From an uncultured Caldilineaceae bacterium (GTDB lineage: Bacteria > Chloroflexota > Anaerolineae > Caldilineales > Caldilineaceae): 64,000 nucleotides of DNA. Location of the stretch: positions 5,063,405-5,127,404 of the forward strand of contig OX638330.1 in NCBI GenBank assembly GCA_951812725.1. Direction: 5' to 3'. This document shows, piece by piece, positions 25,809-35,640 of this stretch (position 1 is the stretch's first letter; each line of letters begins with the position of its first letter). Made by a program: the position numbers and the translations under genes. The notes beneath the pieces were generated by a model. That model ran no database searches. It was not told where the DNA came from and saw only the letters and a list, made by a program, of their open reading frames with translations.

Positions 25809-27467
25809 ATGAAGGCTAGTGCCGCGTTCCCATTTGTGCTCTGTGTAGTGTCCTTGCTAATGGTTGGCTTCAGCCATTCTGCTAGGCACCAATCCGACGA
25901 TGTAGCAACGCCAACACCGCAACCCTATCTGGCTGTGCAGGGAGAAAACATCGTAGCGCTGGGAAATCTGGCAGCTTCGGCAAATAAGAATGGATTGGCG
26001 CAGTTGAGTGATGGCGACTCGGAAACAATGTGGACTGCGCAAGACTACGCACCGCAGTGGCTTTCAATTGAGTTCGATGAATTCCATCTGGTGCACAAAA
26101 TCGAGTTGGTTATTACGCAAAGCGACGCCGGCTTTACCACCCATGAAATCTGGTTGGGAGATGATTCTCACACGGCGACCCCGTATAAACGATTCGACAA
26201 TTTCCACACCGAGAATAAGCAGACACTGGAAATCTTTGTCGATCCTCCGCGACGCATTAATGAGGCGTATATTCTGACCAGACATAGTATGGGCTGGGTC
26301 GGATGGTACGAAGTGAGGGTATTCAACGCAATTGAGTTCAGCGAGTGGCAACTCAACGAGATAGCCTCCGGGTTTGAATTGCCCGTGCAAACGACCCATG
26401 CTGGCGATGGCAGCGGCCGGCTCTTTGTCGTTGAACATGAAGGACGCATTCGCATCCTCAAGGCCGGCTCTATCAATGATGCTCCCTTCCTGGACATCTC
26501 AGATCGTGTGAAATGCTGCGGTGAACAAGGGCTTCTTAACATCGCCTTTCCGCAAACATATATCGACATTCAGCATTTCTATGTGAGTTATACAAATGCC
26601 GAGGGTGAGACCGTTATCAGTCGGTTTAAGACTACCTCCAATCCTGACACAGCCGATCCTGACAGTGAGGAGATCCTGCTTACCATCCCACAACCGAATG
26701 TGAATCACAATGGCGGCACTATGGCGTTCAGCCCTAAAGACGGCTACCTCTATATTGGCAGTGGGGATGGCGGCGGCATTGAGGACAAGCAGAATGGACA
26801 GGATCCCAGTACGTTGCTGGGCAAAATCTTACGGATCGATGTGGAATCTGGCATCAAGCCCTACGGCATTCCTGCCAGCAACCCGTTTATGGGAGTTGAC
26901 GGCTATCGCGATGAAATCTGGGCATTGGGCATACGCAATCCCTGGGGATTCGCCTTTGACGGACAGACCGGCGCTCTCTACATTCCCGACGCGGGACAAG
27001 GCAGAAGAGAGGAAGTTAATTTTCAGAGCGCGCAAAGCACGGGAGGGGAAAACTACGGATGGCCTGCCTGGGAGGGGAATTACTGCAATCAATATGAGAG
27101 CAAGTCTTGTAACGTAGTTGATGTAGTCCTGCCCGTGTCCGTCTATGAACACGTACAAGGGAGGTGCGCCATCGTAGGCGGTGCGGTCCTGTCAGGGATT
27201 TTCTTGTATGCTGATTTCTGCAAAGGAAGTATTTGGGGGTTGCAGCGTCTAGGAGACAGATGGAAAAGTGTAGAGCTCATCAGCGGATCTAATGCAATAA
27301 GCAGCATTGGCGCTGACGAAGCGGGCAATGTATACGCCGTTGGCTATTCGAGCGGCATCATCTACCGTCTTATGCCAAATGTGAAAGACAAATCAATACA
27401 ACAAGAAGCAGCCAAGCAAACGTCCTATGAAGCACCTCCTTTTGGCCAGACTGCCCTTCTGCAATAG
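25809..27467 (+). CDS. Secreted discoidin plus glucose/sorbosone-dehydrogenase-like beta-propeller protein
   Basis: A hydrophobic signal segment (FPFVLCVVSLLMVGFSHSA) opens the 552-residue protein. Residues about 45-165 resemble an F5/8 type C (discoidin) carbohydrate-binding domain (LSDGDSETMWTAQDYAPQWL). From about 185 the soluble glucose/sorbosone dehydrogenase propeller follows (TTHAGDGSGRLFVVEHEGRI, NHNGGTMAFSPKDGYLYIGS at about 300, ENYGWPAWEG at about 415). Such proteins use PQQ to oxidise sugars outside the cell, though many relatives lack proof of activity. A GAGGGGGGG ribosome binding site precedes the ATG. Base composition is less GC-rich than the flanking core genes, which hints at transfer. 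Confidence 0.85.
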   Translation: MKASAAFPFVLCVVSLLMVGFSHSARHQSDDVATPTPQPYLAVQGENIVALGNLAASANKNGLAQLSDGDSETMWTAQDYAPQWLSIEFDEFHLVHKIELVITQSDAGFTTHEIWLGDDSHTATPYKRFDNFHTENKQTLEIFVDPPRRINEAYILTRHSMGWVGWYEVRVFNAIEFSEWQLNEIASGFELPVQTTHAGDGSGRLFVVEHEGRIRILKAGSINDAPFLDISDRVKCCGEQGLLNIAFPQTYIDIQHFYVSYTNAEGETVISRFKTTSNPDTADPDSEEILLTIPQPNVNHNGGTMAFSPKDGYLYIGSGDGGGIEDKQNGQDPSTLLGKILRIDVESGIKPYGIPASNPFMGVDGYRDEIWALGIRNPWGFAFDGQTGALYIPDAGQGRREEVNFQSAQSTGGENYGWPAWEGNYCNQYESKSCNVVDVVLPVSVYEHVQGRCAIVGGAVLSGIFLYADFCKGSIWGLQRLGDRWKSVELISGSNAISSIGADEAGNVYAVGYSSGIIYRLMPNVKDKSIQQEAAKQTSYEAPPFGQTALLQ

Positions 27468-27475
27468 CAGTCAGC

Positions 27476-27612
27476 TCCAGAATCGCCATACCCTCTCAAC
27501 CGGACAGTAGTCTCGATTCGCGTTGCCGATTTCGGACCATCTCCAAAGCCCAACTATGTGGCCGCTTCCTCCTGGGTAAGACCGGCCGTCTCGCGGGCCC
27601 AGACCATGAACA
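27476..27612 (-). pseudogene. Chimeric relic of the neighbouring HigA/PIN toxin-antitoxin locus
   Basis: On the minus strand the segment reads VWARETAGLTQEEAAT, then a stop, LGF, and later ANRDYCPVERV. The first part matches the N-terminus of the HigA/ImmA protein at 28242-29441 (nearly identical over about 50 bp); the second matches the start of the PIN toxin (ANRDYYPIARV). It is therefore a decayed, internally deleted copy of both genes. Confidence 0.6.
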
Positions 27613-27713
27613 CTTGAGGCGCAACCCGGGCTATAGTGCGTCAGCGTGCCTCTCAAAATGTACGGAAATTGCGCTTGTGTGCTAATCACGATCCATCCTT
27701 ACTATCACTCGAA

Positions 27714-28238
27714 TCACAGGCCTGTTGCCCTCCAACCGGTGCGGAAGTCGAGATCCTGGATTAGTGCGAAAGTGTTAATGCAGTGCACGCTGAAGTCATC
27801 GCAGACGTCCGGCAACTTGCGGTTGGCCCGGCGTCGCTTTGGACTGGAATGTTCGGTGGTTACTACAGATCGATTTTCTATATCAACGAGAGCATAGGCG
27901 ACCAGGAACGGGTCGCGTCCAATCTTTTCTATTTCCTCATCGGTTAGATTGTTAGCATACCCCTGCTCGGTAACGCGAGCAACCAGTTCCGCGTCAGCCT
28001 CTTCATCCAGCACAAGCGCATTCTTGTTTGTCTTTAGCCACTCGACTAATGGATCTGGCCTATTCTTTGGCGGCGGGGGAAGGATAACCTCTTCATAGAA
28101 TTCTGGAGGGATTTTGATTCGATCAAGCCTGCCCATCTCCAACAACTATTCCCAGAACTCCGGGACTCTCGCGATAGGGTAGTAGTCTCGATTCGCGTCA
28201 ATGAGGACACAGGCGTCGAGAAGGTAAAGCACAGTCAT
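27714..28238 (-). pseudogene. PIN-like (DUF4411) toxin gene with in-frame amber stop
   Basis: The gene starts at ATG 28238, 3 bp after the stop of the upstream antitoxin, with MTVLYLLDACVLIDANRDYY: the DUF4411 PIN opening with its first conserved aspartate. Codon 31 is TAG (28146-28148). The remaining frame continues to 27714 with typical features: VARVTEQGY, DPFLVAYALV with a conserved aspartate, SVVTTEHSSPKRRRANRKLPDVC and the terminal CINTF segment. PIN toxins cleave RNA. An alternative start after the stop would lack the first catalytic residues, so the product is probably inactive. Confidence 0.7.
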
Positions 28239-28241
28239 CGG

Positions 28242-29441
28242 CTATCGCGTACTGCCTGTATCCAACAATAGTTGTACCTGTCTGGGCTTGACCCCCAGGA
28301 TCTGCGCCGCCTTGGACGTTGACAGAGCGTCTGCTGCCATCATGTGCTCCACCAGTCCGATTATCCGACTGCCTAGTCGATGGCGGCGCACCCTATAGTA
28401 GTTGGGTCCGCCGTCCCGCTCGCGTGCTTGCTCACGAATTGTCTCCCGATCTCGCTGCCATTCTTCACGATATGAAGCTTTCAGTTGGTTATGGGTTTCC
28501 CAGGTGATCAGGCCGGATCGATATGCCTTGTAGGCAACCATGGCGCGACTCACCTTGAACTCGTTCGCAAACGCGCTGATTCGCTCCGTGATGGCACCGA
28601 TTGCGCCATTATCGTCGAGAGCGAGCCGTTCCAGTTCCAGTGCGGGCAGCAGGAACTCCCCGGCGACATCATTGCAAAACCGCTCTACCTCGTTCTCCGC
28701 ACTGTCTCCGCTGATCCCGGTATGACCGAGCAGCAGATGCACCATTTCGTGCAATAGAGTGAACGACCAAGCCGGCCTGGCGTCACGGTCGTTGATCACA
28801 ATAAAGGGGGCCACTTCGTCGGCGATAGAGAATCCTCGAAAGACCGTCGTATCAAGCGCGGTTGCGTAGTTGCCTAAATCCCCTTTGAGCAGGACAAAAA
28901 TACCCGCCTGCTCGGTATTTCTGCGCAACAAATCAAAGGCAGCCGACGCGCTTGGCTGGGCGCGATAGGCCGCCGCATTGAGTCCCAGCAGCGCCTGCAA
29001 CGACTCCAAGAGCACCGCGCGGCCATCCTCTATGCGGTGAGAGCCGACGAAAGGCAACGGCTCTGCTTCATCTTCATCCTCCATGATGACGCTTACCATA
29101 CTTTGGCGCGCTCTGATCTCCCGGATCAACGCGTCTAACAGCGCTTCTTCAGAGCTACGTTCATTTTGATTTTGGGGCAGGGTGCGGAAATCCACCCCTC
29201 GGTTGCTCTTCTGCGGCGGTTTGGAGAGGTAAAAGGTAAGCAGAGGCCGGCGGTACTGGCCCGCCATCTTTGTCAATTGGGGCCGCGACGGCTCTTTCCG
29301 ACCGTGTTCAATTAGGGCCAGTTTCTCTACCGCGGACGATCTGGAACTATCTTGAAAGCCCAGCTTCTTGGCCGCTTCCTCCTGGGTAAGACCGGCCGTC
29401 TCGCGGGCCCAGACCATAATCGCCGGGTTGACCTTGGGCAT
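28242..29441 (-). CDS. HigA-like XRE regulator fused to ImmA/IrrE metallopeptidase
   Basis: This 399-residue protein has an N-terminal XRE helix-turn-helix (AGLTQEEAAKKLGF at about 15, ending in SRPQLTKMAGQYRRPL). An ImmA/IrrE peptidase domain follows with HEMVHLLLGH at about 230 and a downstream glutamate (ENEVERFCNDVAGEFLLP). A second short helix-turn-helix-like segment closes the protein (STSKAAQILGVKPRQVQLLL). It is the usual antitoxin/regulator upstream of DUF4411 PIN toxins and precedes one here by 3 bp. An AGAGGG site lies about 11 bp before the ATG. Confidence 0.88.
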   Translation of the reverse strand: MPKVNPAIMVWARETAGLTQEEAAKKLGFQDSSRSSAVEKLALIEHGRKEPSRPQLTKMAGQYRRPLLTFYLSKPPQKSNRGVDFRTLPQNQNERSSEEALLDALIREIRARQSMVSVIMEDEDEAEPLPFVGSHRIEDGRAVLLESLQALLGLNAAAYRAQPSASAAFDLLRRNTEQAGIFVLLKGDLGNYATALDTTVFRGFSIADEVAPFIVINDRDARPAWSFTLLHEMVHLLLGHTGISGDSAENEVERFCNDVAGEFLLPALELERLALDDNGAIGAITERISAFANEFKVSRAMVAYKAYRSGLITWETHNQLKASYREEWQRDRETIREQARERDGGPNYYRVRRHRLGSRIIGLVEHMMAADALSTSKAAQILGVKPRQVQLLLDTGSTR

Positions 29442-29518
29442 CGTTCTGCGACCCTCTCTTCTTCAACCGTTGTGTAGTCAGCTCCGGTTGCCACGCACCC
29501 CCCACCCAAACCATGAAG

Positions 29519-32455
29519 CTACGCCACCTCGCGCACAGGCGCGCCGCCCTGTTTCGCATCGGCCCTCATGTGGCAGACCTTATACTTCTTCCCGCTGCCG
29601 CACCAGCAGGGGTCGTTGCGCTTGGGCCGGTTGTTCGTGTTGCGAACCGTCTTCGGTTGCGATGTGTCCGACCGATTTGTCTGGATATTGCGCGCAATCG
29701 GCGGCGGCAGCGTCGGCGCCTTCTGCACCTGCAATGTCATTACCGTCGTCACAATATCGGAGCGGATGTCGTTCATCAACTCCTGATACATGGCGTAGGC
29801 TTCGCGCTTGTAGGCAACCAGCGGGTCCACCTGCGCAATCGCCTGTAAACCGATCCCTTCCCGCAGCCTGTCCAGATCGGTCAGGTGACGAACCCAGCGG
29901 TGATCCACCGCGCGCATCATAATCTGGCGTTCGGCATCCCGCAGCATGTCGGCATCGATCTCCTGTTCCTTCTCATCATAGGTCTGATGCGCGATCTCAG
30001 CCGCCTGTTCTGTGATGGCGTCGGCGTCCAAATCCTGCCACTGGGTCGGTTCAAAGTTCTGTGGAAATGGGAAGACCGTCCGCAGCGCCTGCAGCATCTC
30101 TTCCGAATTCCACTCCTCTTCAAAGCGATTGGCCGTGTGTGCCTGCACAACCGCATCGATCTCATCGGTGATCATTTCCTGAATCGCGGGCTTCAGCGAC
30201 GGCTCGGTCAGAAGCCGGCGCCGCTGCATGTAGATCGTCTCCCGCTGCTCATTGACCACCTCATCGTATTTCAGCACGTGTTTGCGGATGTCGAAGTTGT
30301 GGCCCTCCACCCGGGTCTGCGCGTTTTCGATCGCTTTGCTGATCATATTGTGCTTGATCGGCTGATCGTCCTCCAGTCCCAGGCGGTCCATCACGCCCGT
30401 CACCCGGTCGCCGCCGAAGCGCCGCACCAGGTCGTCGTCCAGGCTGAGGAAGAAGCGGCTGGCGCCCGGGTCGCCCAAACGTCCGGAGCGGCCGCGCAGC
30501 TGGTTATCGATGCGCCGCGCCTCGTGGCGTTCGGTGCCGACCACATAGAGGCCGCCCACGGACAGCACCTTCTCCTGGGCCTTCTTCGTCGCGTCCCAAT
30601 TTTCCTTGAGCACCGCGGCCCAGCGCGTGTTATAGGTCGCCGTGGGGTCCTGGCCGCTCTTGAGCAGTTCCAGGCAGTGGTTCCAGGCCAGCTGGGGGAT
30701 GCCCGTCAACTCGACGCCGTCTTTGCGCAGCTGATCTCTGGCGAGGCCCTCATAGTTGCCGCCCAGCAGAATATCGACACCGCGGCCGGCCATATTGGTG
30801 GCAATCGTGACCGCGCCGGGCCGTCCCGCCTGCGCAATGATCGTCGCCTCACGCTCGTGGTTCTTGGCGTTCAGCACTTCATGTGGAATGCCGCGGCGCC
30901 GTAGCATACGGCTGACAAGTTCGCTTGTCTCGATGGCAACCGTGCCCACCAGCACCGGTTGGCCCTCTTCGTGGGAGCGGCCGATCTCATCGATCACCGC
31001 CCCGAATTTGGCCGACTGGTCCTTATAGATCACATCTTCCTCATCCAGGCGGATCGTTGGCAGATGGGTTGGGACCGCCACCACGTCGAGATTGTAAATG
31101 CTCTGGAACTCCTCCTCTTCCGTCTTGGCCGTACCTGTCATGCCGGCCAGTTTGTTGTACATGCGGAAGAAGTTCTGGAACGTAATCGTCGCCAGGGTCA
31201 TCGACTCTTTCTTGACCCGCACACCTTCCTTGGCCTCAATCGCCTGGTGCAGGCCCTCGCCGTAGCGCCGCCCCTCCATCAGCCGCCCCGTGAACTCGTC
31301 AACTATGATCACCTCGTTGTTGCGGATGATGTAGTCTTTGTCGCGGTGATACAGGGCGTGGCCCCGCAGCGCGTTGTCGAGATAGGGGAGCATCTCGAAA
31401 TGGGCCGGGTCGTACAGATTATCCAACCCCAGCCTTTTCTCCACCGTCGCGATGCCCTCTTCGGTGAGTGTAGCCACCTTCTCTTTTTCGTTAACCTCGT
31501 AGTCCGTGCCGGCCTGCATGCCGCGTACCATTTGCGCGAACTGCCTGTAATAGTCGCTGCTCTCCTGCGACTCGCCCGAAATGATCAGCGGTGTGCGCGC
31601 CTCGTCGATGAGAATGTTGTCCACCTCATCCACGATTGCGTAGTGCAGCTCCCGTTGGGACTGGCGCTCCTTATCCAACACCATGTTGTCGCGTAGATAA
31701 TCGAACCCGAACTCGTTGTTGGTGCCGTACGTGATGTCCGCCTGATACGCCTCCTGCCGCCTGATCGGACGCAGATTCTGGAAGCGGTCGTCCTCTGCGG
31801 GGAACTCAGGGTCATACAGAAAGCTGCCCTTATCCGGATTGCCGGCACTGTTCTGGATGACCGCGGCCGAAAGCCCCAACAACTGGTACACCGGCCCCAT
31901 CAACTGCAAACCGACTTTGGACAGGTAGTCGTTCGGCGTCACAAGATGGGCGCCCCGCCCGGCCAGCGCGTTCAGGTAGAGCGGCAGAGTCGCCACCAGC
32001 GTTTTGCCTTCACCGGTCTTCATCTCCGCGATCGTGCTCGAGTGGAGCACACCGCCGCCGACCAGTTGCACGTCATAGTGCCGCAAACCGATCGTGCGCC
32101 GCGCGGCTTCGCGCACCGCCGCGAACGCCTCCGGCATCATCTCGTCGAGAATCACCTGCTCCTCATCCAGCAGATCTTTGCGAATTCGTTCCACTTCGAT
32201 GCGGGCAAAGCGTTGCTCATCAGTGCCCGCCACCGACGCGTACTCGCCTTCCGCCGCGGCCAGCGCATCCCGCAACTCGGTCGTTTCGCCGATGATCCGC
32301 TGGCGGAACTCCTGTGTCATCTCTTTGAATTCGTCGTTGTCCATCCGTTCGAAGCGTTCTTCCAACCCGTTGATCTCTTCAACCAGTGGCTGCAGCCGCT
32401 TCAATGCCTTCTCGTTCGGATCACCGACAACTTTGGTCAGAAATTTCTTTAGCAT
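29519..32455 (-). CDS. secA: Preprotein translocase ATPase SecA
   Basis: The 978-residue protein is a full SecA, the motor that drives preproteins through SecYEG. Landmarks are the Walker A MKTGEGKTLVATLP at about 105, the DEAD-type EVDNILIDEARTPLII at about 215, TNMAGRGVDILLGG and GRSGRLGDPGASRF in the second nucleotide-binding domain, and a complete C-terminal zinc motif CWCGSGKKYKVCH that binds SecB or ribosomes in other bacteria. The ATG at 32455 is chosen because AAGGA lies 7 bp upstream and MLKKFLTKVVGDPNEK matches the family N-terminus. The 390-bp gap upstream shows only the divergent promoter region. Confidence 0.97.
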   Translation of the reverse strand: MLKKFLTKVVGDPNEKALKRLQPLVEEINGLEERFERMDNDEFKEMTQEFRQRIIGETTELRDALAAAEGEYASVAGTDEQRFARIEVERIRKDLLDEEQVILDEMMPEAFAAVREAARRTIGLRHYDVQLVGGGVLHSSTIAEMKTGEGKTLVATLPLYLNALAGRGAHLVTPNDYLSKVGLQLMGPVYQLLGLSAAVIQNSAGNPDKGSFLYDPEFPAEDDRFQNLRPIRRQEAYQADITYGTNNEFGFDYLRDNMVLDKERQSQRELHYAIVDEVDNILIDEARTPLIISGESQESSDYYRQFAQMVRGMQAGTDYEVNEKEKVATLTEEGIATVEKRLGLDNLYDPAHFEMLPYLDNALRGHALYHRDKDYIIRNNEVIIVDEFTGRLMEGRRYGEGLHQAIEAKEGVRVKKESMTLATITFQNFFRMYNKLAGMTGTAKTEEEEFQSIYNLDVVAVPTHLPTIRLDEEDVIYKDQSAKFGAVIDEIGRSHEEGQPVLVGTVAIETSELVSRMLRRRGIPHEVLNAKNHEREATIIAQAGRPGAVTIATNMAGRGVDILLGGNYEGLARDQLRKDGVELTGIPQLAWNHCLELLKSGQDPTATYNTRWAAVLKENWDATKKAQEKVLSVGGLYVVGTERHEARRIDNQLRGRSGRLGDPGASRFFLSLDDDLVRRFGGDRVTGVMDRLGLEDDQPIKHNMISKAIENAQTRVEGHNFDIRKHVLKYDEVVNEQRETIYMQRRRLLTEPSLKPAIQEMITDEIDAVVQAHTANRFEEEWNSEEMLQALRTVFPFPQNFEPTQWQDLDADAITEQAAEIAHQTYDEKEQEIDADMLRDAERQIMMRAVDHRWVRHLTDLDRLREGIGLQAIAQVDPLVAYKREAYAMYQELMNDIRSDIVTTVMTLQVQKAPTLPPPIARNIQTNRSDTSQPKTVRNTNNRPKRNDPCWCGSGKKYKVCHMRADAKQGGAPVREVA

Positions 32456-32773
32456 ATCGCATCCTTCTGTTTGCCCGTTGCCGACTGCAACGGTTCGCAC
32501 ATTCAGCCGCGGACAAAATCGATGGGGCGTCTCGCCTTCCCTTATGCAATACGAAACAGGGAGGAAAGCGGCTCTATCATATGAACGTACTTTCGTCCCG
32601 TCAGCCCCTCAATCACAACAATCGCAGTCCAGGCTGCACCGCATATTCTACCATGCACCGCAAAACCGCCACTAGTGGCCGCTCCTGCTCGTTTCCCTGC
32701 CTTCTGTTTCTTGTCAGTGTGGCAGCATCCTATGATGAAGAATAATGGGTCAGTACAGACTTTCAGCGATCTA

Positions 32774-32782
32774 TGCTACAAT
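32774..32782 (+). promoter_or_regulatory. Extended -10 promoter element (TGCTACAAT)
   Basis: TGC plus TACAAT lies about 63 bp before the LysM gene, within the 390-bp secA/LysM divergent gap. TTTCAG about 10 bp upstream is too close to be a -35, so the extended -10 is the main signal. The rest of the gap (32456-32773) shows nothing else recognisable. Confidence 0.4.
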
Positions 32783-32845
32783 GTCAGCCGGGGCCAGTGT
32801 CGTCCACAGGCCGCCTTCTCCCTAGCTACAGGCCGCCGCAGTTAA

Positions 32846-33607
32846 ATGAACCGCCGTCTTCTCGTCTTTTTCATCCTCGTCAACGCCTTTGTCAGTCTGA
32901 CAATTGCCTTGACCGTCGTTTGGATAGCGGAGCAGCGGCGACCCAGGCCGGAGGAGTTGGTCGTGCCGTCAACAACCGCTCCAGCCGTGATTCTGGTTGC
33001 AACGCCAACGTCGGGGGATGCACAGACAACCCCGGGGAACGGATCGCTCCCGTCAGACACTCCTACCGAAGTCACGGCGCCCCCTGAAACGGGCGAGACG
33101 GAGATTTACGTGGTCGAGAGAGGGGACAGCCTGTCCGCCATCGCGGCCCGTTTCGGCGTCACGCCGAGCAGGCTGCTGGAGATCAACGATCTGGCCGACC
33201 CGAATCTGGTCTATGTTGGCCAGCGCCTGATCATTCCCGTCTCTCAACAGCAAGCCGACGCGCCCGGTGGCAGCGCGGTCGGTCTGCCGCAGCAGGGTCT
33301 GCAACTGCGTATCCAGAACGCCGGCGACTTGGCCGCAGAATCGGTGCAGGTAGTGAACGATAGCAATGGCGCCGTTGACCTGCAAGGGTGGACGCTCAGC
33401 AGCGACGGGGGGCCGCTCTATACTTTCGGCAGCGTCCTTCTATTCCCCGGAAGTTGGATTTGGCTGCACACGGGCTCTGGCCAGGACAACAGCATCAATC
33501 GCTATTGGGGTCAGACGGAAACGGTTTGGCAAAGCGGCTCAACCGTTGTTCTGCGCGACGCCAGCGGTGAACTGATTGCACAGAGTACAGTGGCCGCTAG
33601 CGAATAA
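32846..33607 (+). CDS. Membrane-anchored LysM and lamin-tail domain protein
   Basis: The 253-residue protein has an N-terminal signal anchor (LLVFFILVNAFVSLTIALTVVWIA), a Thr/Pro/Ala-rich linker and a LysM domain at about 88-132 (YVVERGDSLSAIAARF to YVGQRLIIP) that should bind peptidoglycan glycan. The C-terminal 110 residues (QIQN-like start, DLQGWTLSSDGGPLYTF, GSWIWLHTGSG) match the lamin-tail (LTD) beta-sandwich. It probably sits outside the cytoplasmic membrane in the wall. An upstream extended -10 supports its own promoter. Confidence 0.85.
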   Translation: MNRRLLVFFILVNAFVSLTIALTVVWIAEQRRPRPEELVVPSTTAPAVILVATPTSGDAQTTPGNGSLPSDTPTEVTAPPETGETEIYVVERGDSLSAIAARFGVTPSRLLEINDLADPNLVYVGQRLIIPVSQQQADAPGGSAVGLPQQGLQLRIQNAGDLAAESVQVVNDSNGAVDLQGWTLSSDGGPLYTFGSVLLFPGSWIWLHTGSGQDNSINRYWGQTETVWQSGSTVVLRDASGELIAQSTVAASE

Positions 33608-33639
33608 CCAAAAGCTTTTGCGAAAGGAAATGACGTTCC

Positions 33640-34233
33640 ATGGCAGCGACTGAACCACCCGATAAGCAGGACAGAGGGAGGCCCAGAAAGCGGCGCTACT
33701 TCCGCCGCCGCCGGCGCAAGAGTAACCAGGACGCGGCCCTCGCTGATGAGCAGAGAGCTGACGACGATGCCCAGCCACCGCAGCGTACTCGTTCCAGGAG
33801 CCAGAATCGCCGCCGCAGTGACAACCGGCGCCGCTCTTCTCGACGCCGCAGCAGCGCCGCGCGCTCACAGACGAATCAGGTGCAGTATGCCGAAGAAGAG
33901 AGTCAGCCGCAAGGCGAGGTGTATATCTACACCCATGTTATCCGCCCCACATACAGGGAGGGCCTCGGCGGGGAATTCCAGGCCGATCATTCGCTGAACC
34001 TCTCCGGCGCCACCGTCAGCGCGCCGGTAGGCATGGACTATCTTCTGGAGAATATCGAGCGGCAGTTGGATGAGTGGTTCAATCCGAGCGCAGACTCGAC
34101 AACTGAGGACAACCGCGACACGAGCCAGGAGGAAGAGCCCGGCGCCGCGCAGGAGACGGCGGATGAGAGCCGCACGCATGACGACAATTCCAACCGTGGA
34201 TTGAGTCGCCTGCGCACCACGACAGAGGACTGA
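33640..34233 (+). CDS. Arg-rich hypothetical protein
   Basis: A 197-residue protein of unknown function. The N-terminal 80 residues are extremely basic with runs of arginine (RRYFRRRRRKS, RRRSSRRRS). A central folded-looking part at about 85-145 (VYIYTHVIRPTYREGLGGEF, MDYLLENIERQLDEWF) follows, and the acidic Ser/Thr/Glu-rich tail is probably disordered. AAAGGAAA precedes the ATG. It ends 3 bp before asnS, suggesting co-transcription and perhaps an RNA- or ribosome-linked role by its charge, but this is inference. Confidence 0.7.
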   Translation: MAATEPPDKQDRGRPRKRRYFRRRRRKSNQDAALADEQRADDDAQPPQRTRSRSQNRRRSDNRRRSSRRRSSAARSQTNQVQYAEEESQPQGEVYIYTHVIRPTYREGLGGEFQADHSLNLSGATVSAPVGMDYLLENIERQLDEWFNPSADSTTEDNRDTSQEEEPGAAQETADESRTHDDNSNRGLSRLRTTTED

Positions 34234-34236
34234 TCT

Positions 34237-35580
34237 GTGGACAAAGTAATCACGATCCGGCAGATGTCCGCACATGTGGGTGAGACGGTAACCCTGGAAG
34301 GCTGGCTCTACAGCAAGACAGGCAAAGGCCGGCTCCAATTCCTGCAGGTGCGCGACGGCGGCGGCGTCTGCCAGGCGGTTGTGTTCAGAGGCAATGTCAG
34401 CGACGAGACGTTCGAACTCGCCCGCGCACTCACCCAGGAAAGCAGCCTGCGAGTCACCGGCACCGTCAAAGCCGACACGCGCGCGCCGGGCATCCCCGGC
34501 GGCTATGAACTCGACGTGACCGACCTCGAAGTGGTCCAGATCGCCGCTGAATACCCGATTCAGCCCAAAGAACATGGCGTCGAGTTTCTCGTCAAGAATC
34601 GCCACCTCTGGATTCGCTCCAGCCGCCAGTGGGCCATATTGCGGGTACGGGCGACCGTTATTCGCGCCATCCGCAGCTGGCTGGACAACAACGGCTACCT
34701 CAACGTGGACACGCCGATCCTCACCCCCAACGCCGCCGAAGGCACAACGACCCTCTTCGAGATCGATTTCCACGGTGAGCCGGCCTATCTGGCCCAGACC
34801 GGCCAACTCTACAGTGAAGCCACTATCCTGGCCTTTGGCAAAGTCTACTGCTTCGGGCCGACTTTTCGCGCCGAAAAGAGCAAAACGCGCCGCCATCTGC
34901 AAGAGTTTTGGATGGTGGAGCCAGAGATCGCCTTCTGCGACCTGGACGGGCTGATGGAGGTCGAAGAGCAGTTCGTCAGCCACATCGTTCAGCGCTGTTT
35001 GGAGGAAAATGCCGAAGAGCTGAAGCTGCTGGAACGGGATACCTCGGCCCTGGAGCGGGTGACACCCAGCTTCCCGCGCATCCATTACGACGAAGCCGTG
35101 GACATGGTCAACCGCGCCGCCGCGGCCGGCGAACTGGTGCCCGGCTATAAGGATAAAGTACCCCATATCGAGTGGGGCGATGATTTCGGCAGCCCGCACG
35201 AGACCTACATTGCCGCCCAGTTCGACAAGCCGGTCTTTGTGCATCACTACCCGACACAGGTGAAAGCTTTCTACATGGAGCCCGAACCCGACCGGCCGGA
35301 AGTCTGTCGCAGCGTCGATCTGCTGGCGCCGGAAGGGTATGGCGAGATCACAGGCGGCAGTGAACGGATGGCCGACGTCGATAAGCTGGTTGCCGGCATC
35401 GAGGAGCACGGCCTGCCCATGGACGCGTTTGACTGGTATGTCGATCTGCGCCGCTATGGCACCGTTGTGCATAGCGGTTTCGGTCTGGGCCTGGAGCGCA
35501 CCGTCGCCTGGATCTGCGGCGTGACGCACCTGCGGGAGGCGATCGCTTTCCCCCGCACGCTTGGCTCCATGCGCCCATAA
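34237..35580 (+). CDS. asnS: Asparaginyl-tRNA synthetase
   Basis: The 447-residue class II synthetase charges tRNA-Asn. The N-terminal OB fold (VTLEGWLYSKTGKGRLQFLQVRDG) binds the anticodon. Motif 2 is GPTFRAEKSKTRRHLQEFWMVEPE at about 205, and motif 3 is GLGLERTVAWICG near the C-terminus; the HLQEFWMVE form separates AsnRS from AspRS. It starts at GTG 34237, 3 bp after the upstream stop. The genome also carries gatB, so both direct and transamidation routes may exist, with GatCAB perhaps mainly for Gln-tRNA. Confidence 0.95.
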   Translation: MDKVITIRQMSAHVGETVTLEGWLYSKTGKGRLQFLQVRDGGGVCQAVVFRGNVSDETFELARALTQESSLRVTGTVKADTRAPGIPGGYELDVTDLEVVQIAAEYPIQPKEHGVEFLVKNRHLWIRSSRQWAILRVRATVIRAIRSWLDNNGYLNVDTPILTPNAAEGTTTLFEIDFHGEPAYLAQTGQLYSEATILAFGKVYCFGPTFRAEKSKTRRHLQEFWMVEPEIAFCDLDGLMEVEEQFVSHIVQRCLEENAEELKLLERDTSALERVTPSFPRIHYDEAVDMVNRAAAAGELVPGYKDKVPHIEWGDDFGSPHETYIAAQFDKPVFVHHYPTQVKAFYMEPEPDRPEVCRSVDLLAPEGYGEITGGSERMADVDKLVAGIEEHGLPMDAFDWYVDLRRYGTVVHSGFGLGLERTVAWICGVTHLREAIAFPRTLGSMRP

Positions 35581-35640
35581 GCCCTGGGAGCGCCGGCGCT
35601 TCGCCTGCTGCCTGCTTCCCGGCCCTATCCGTTCACAGCC

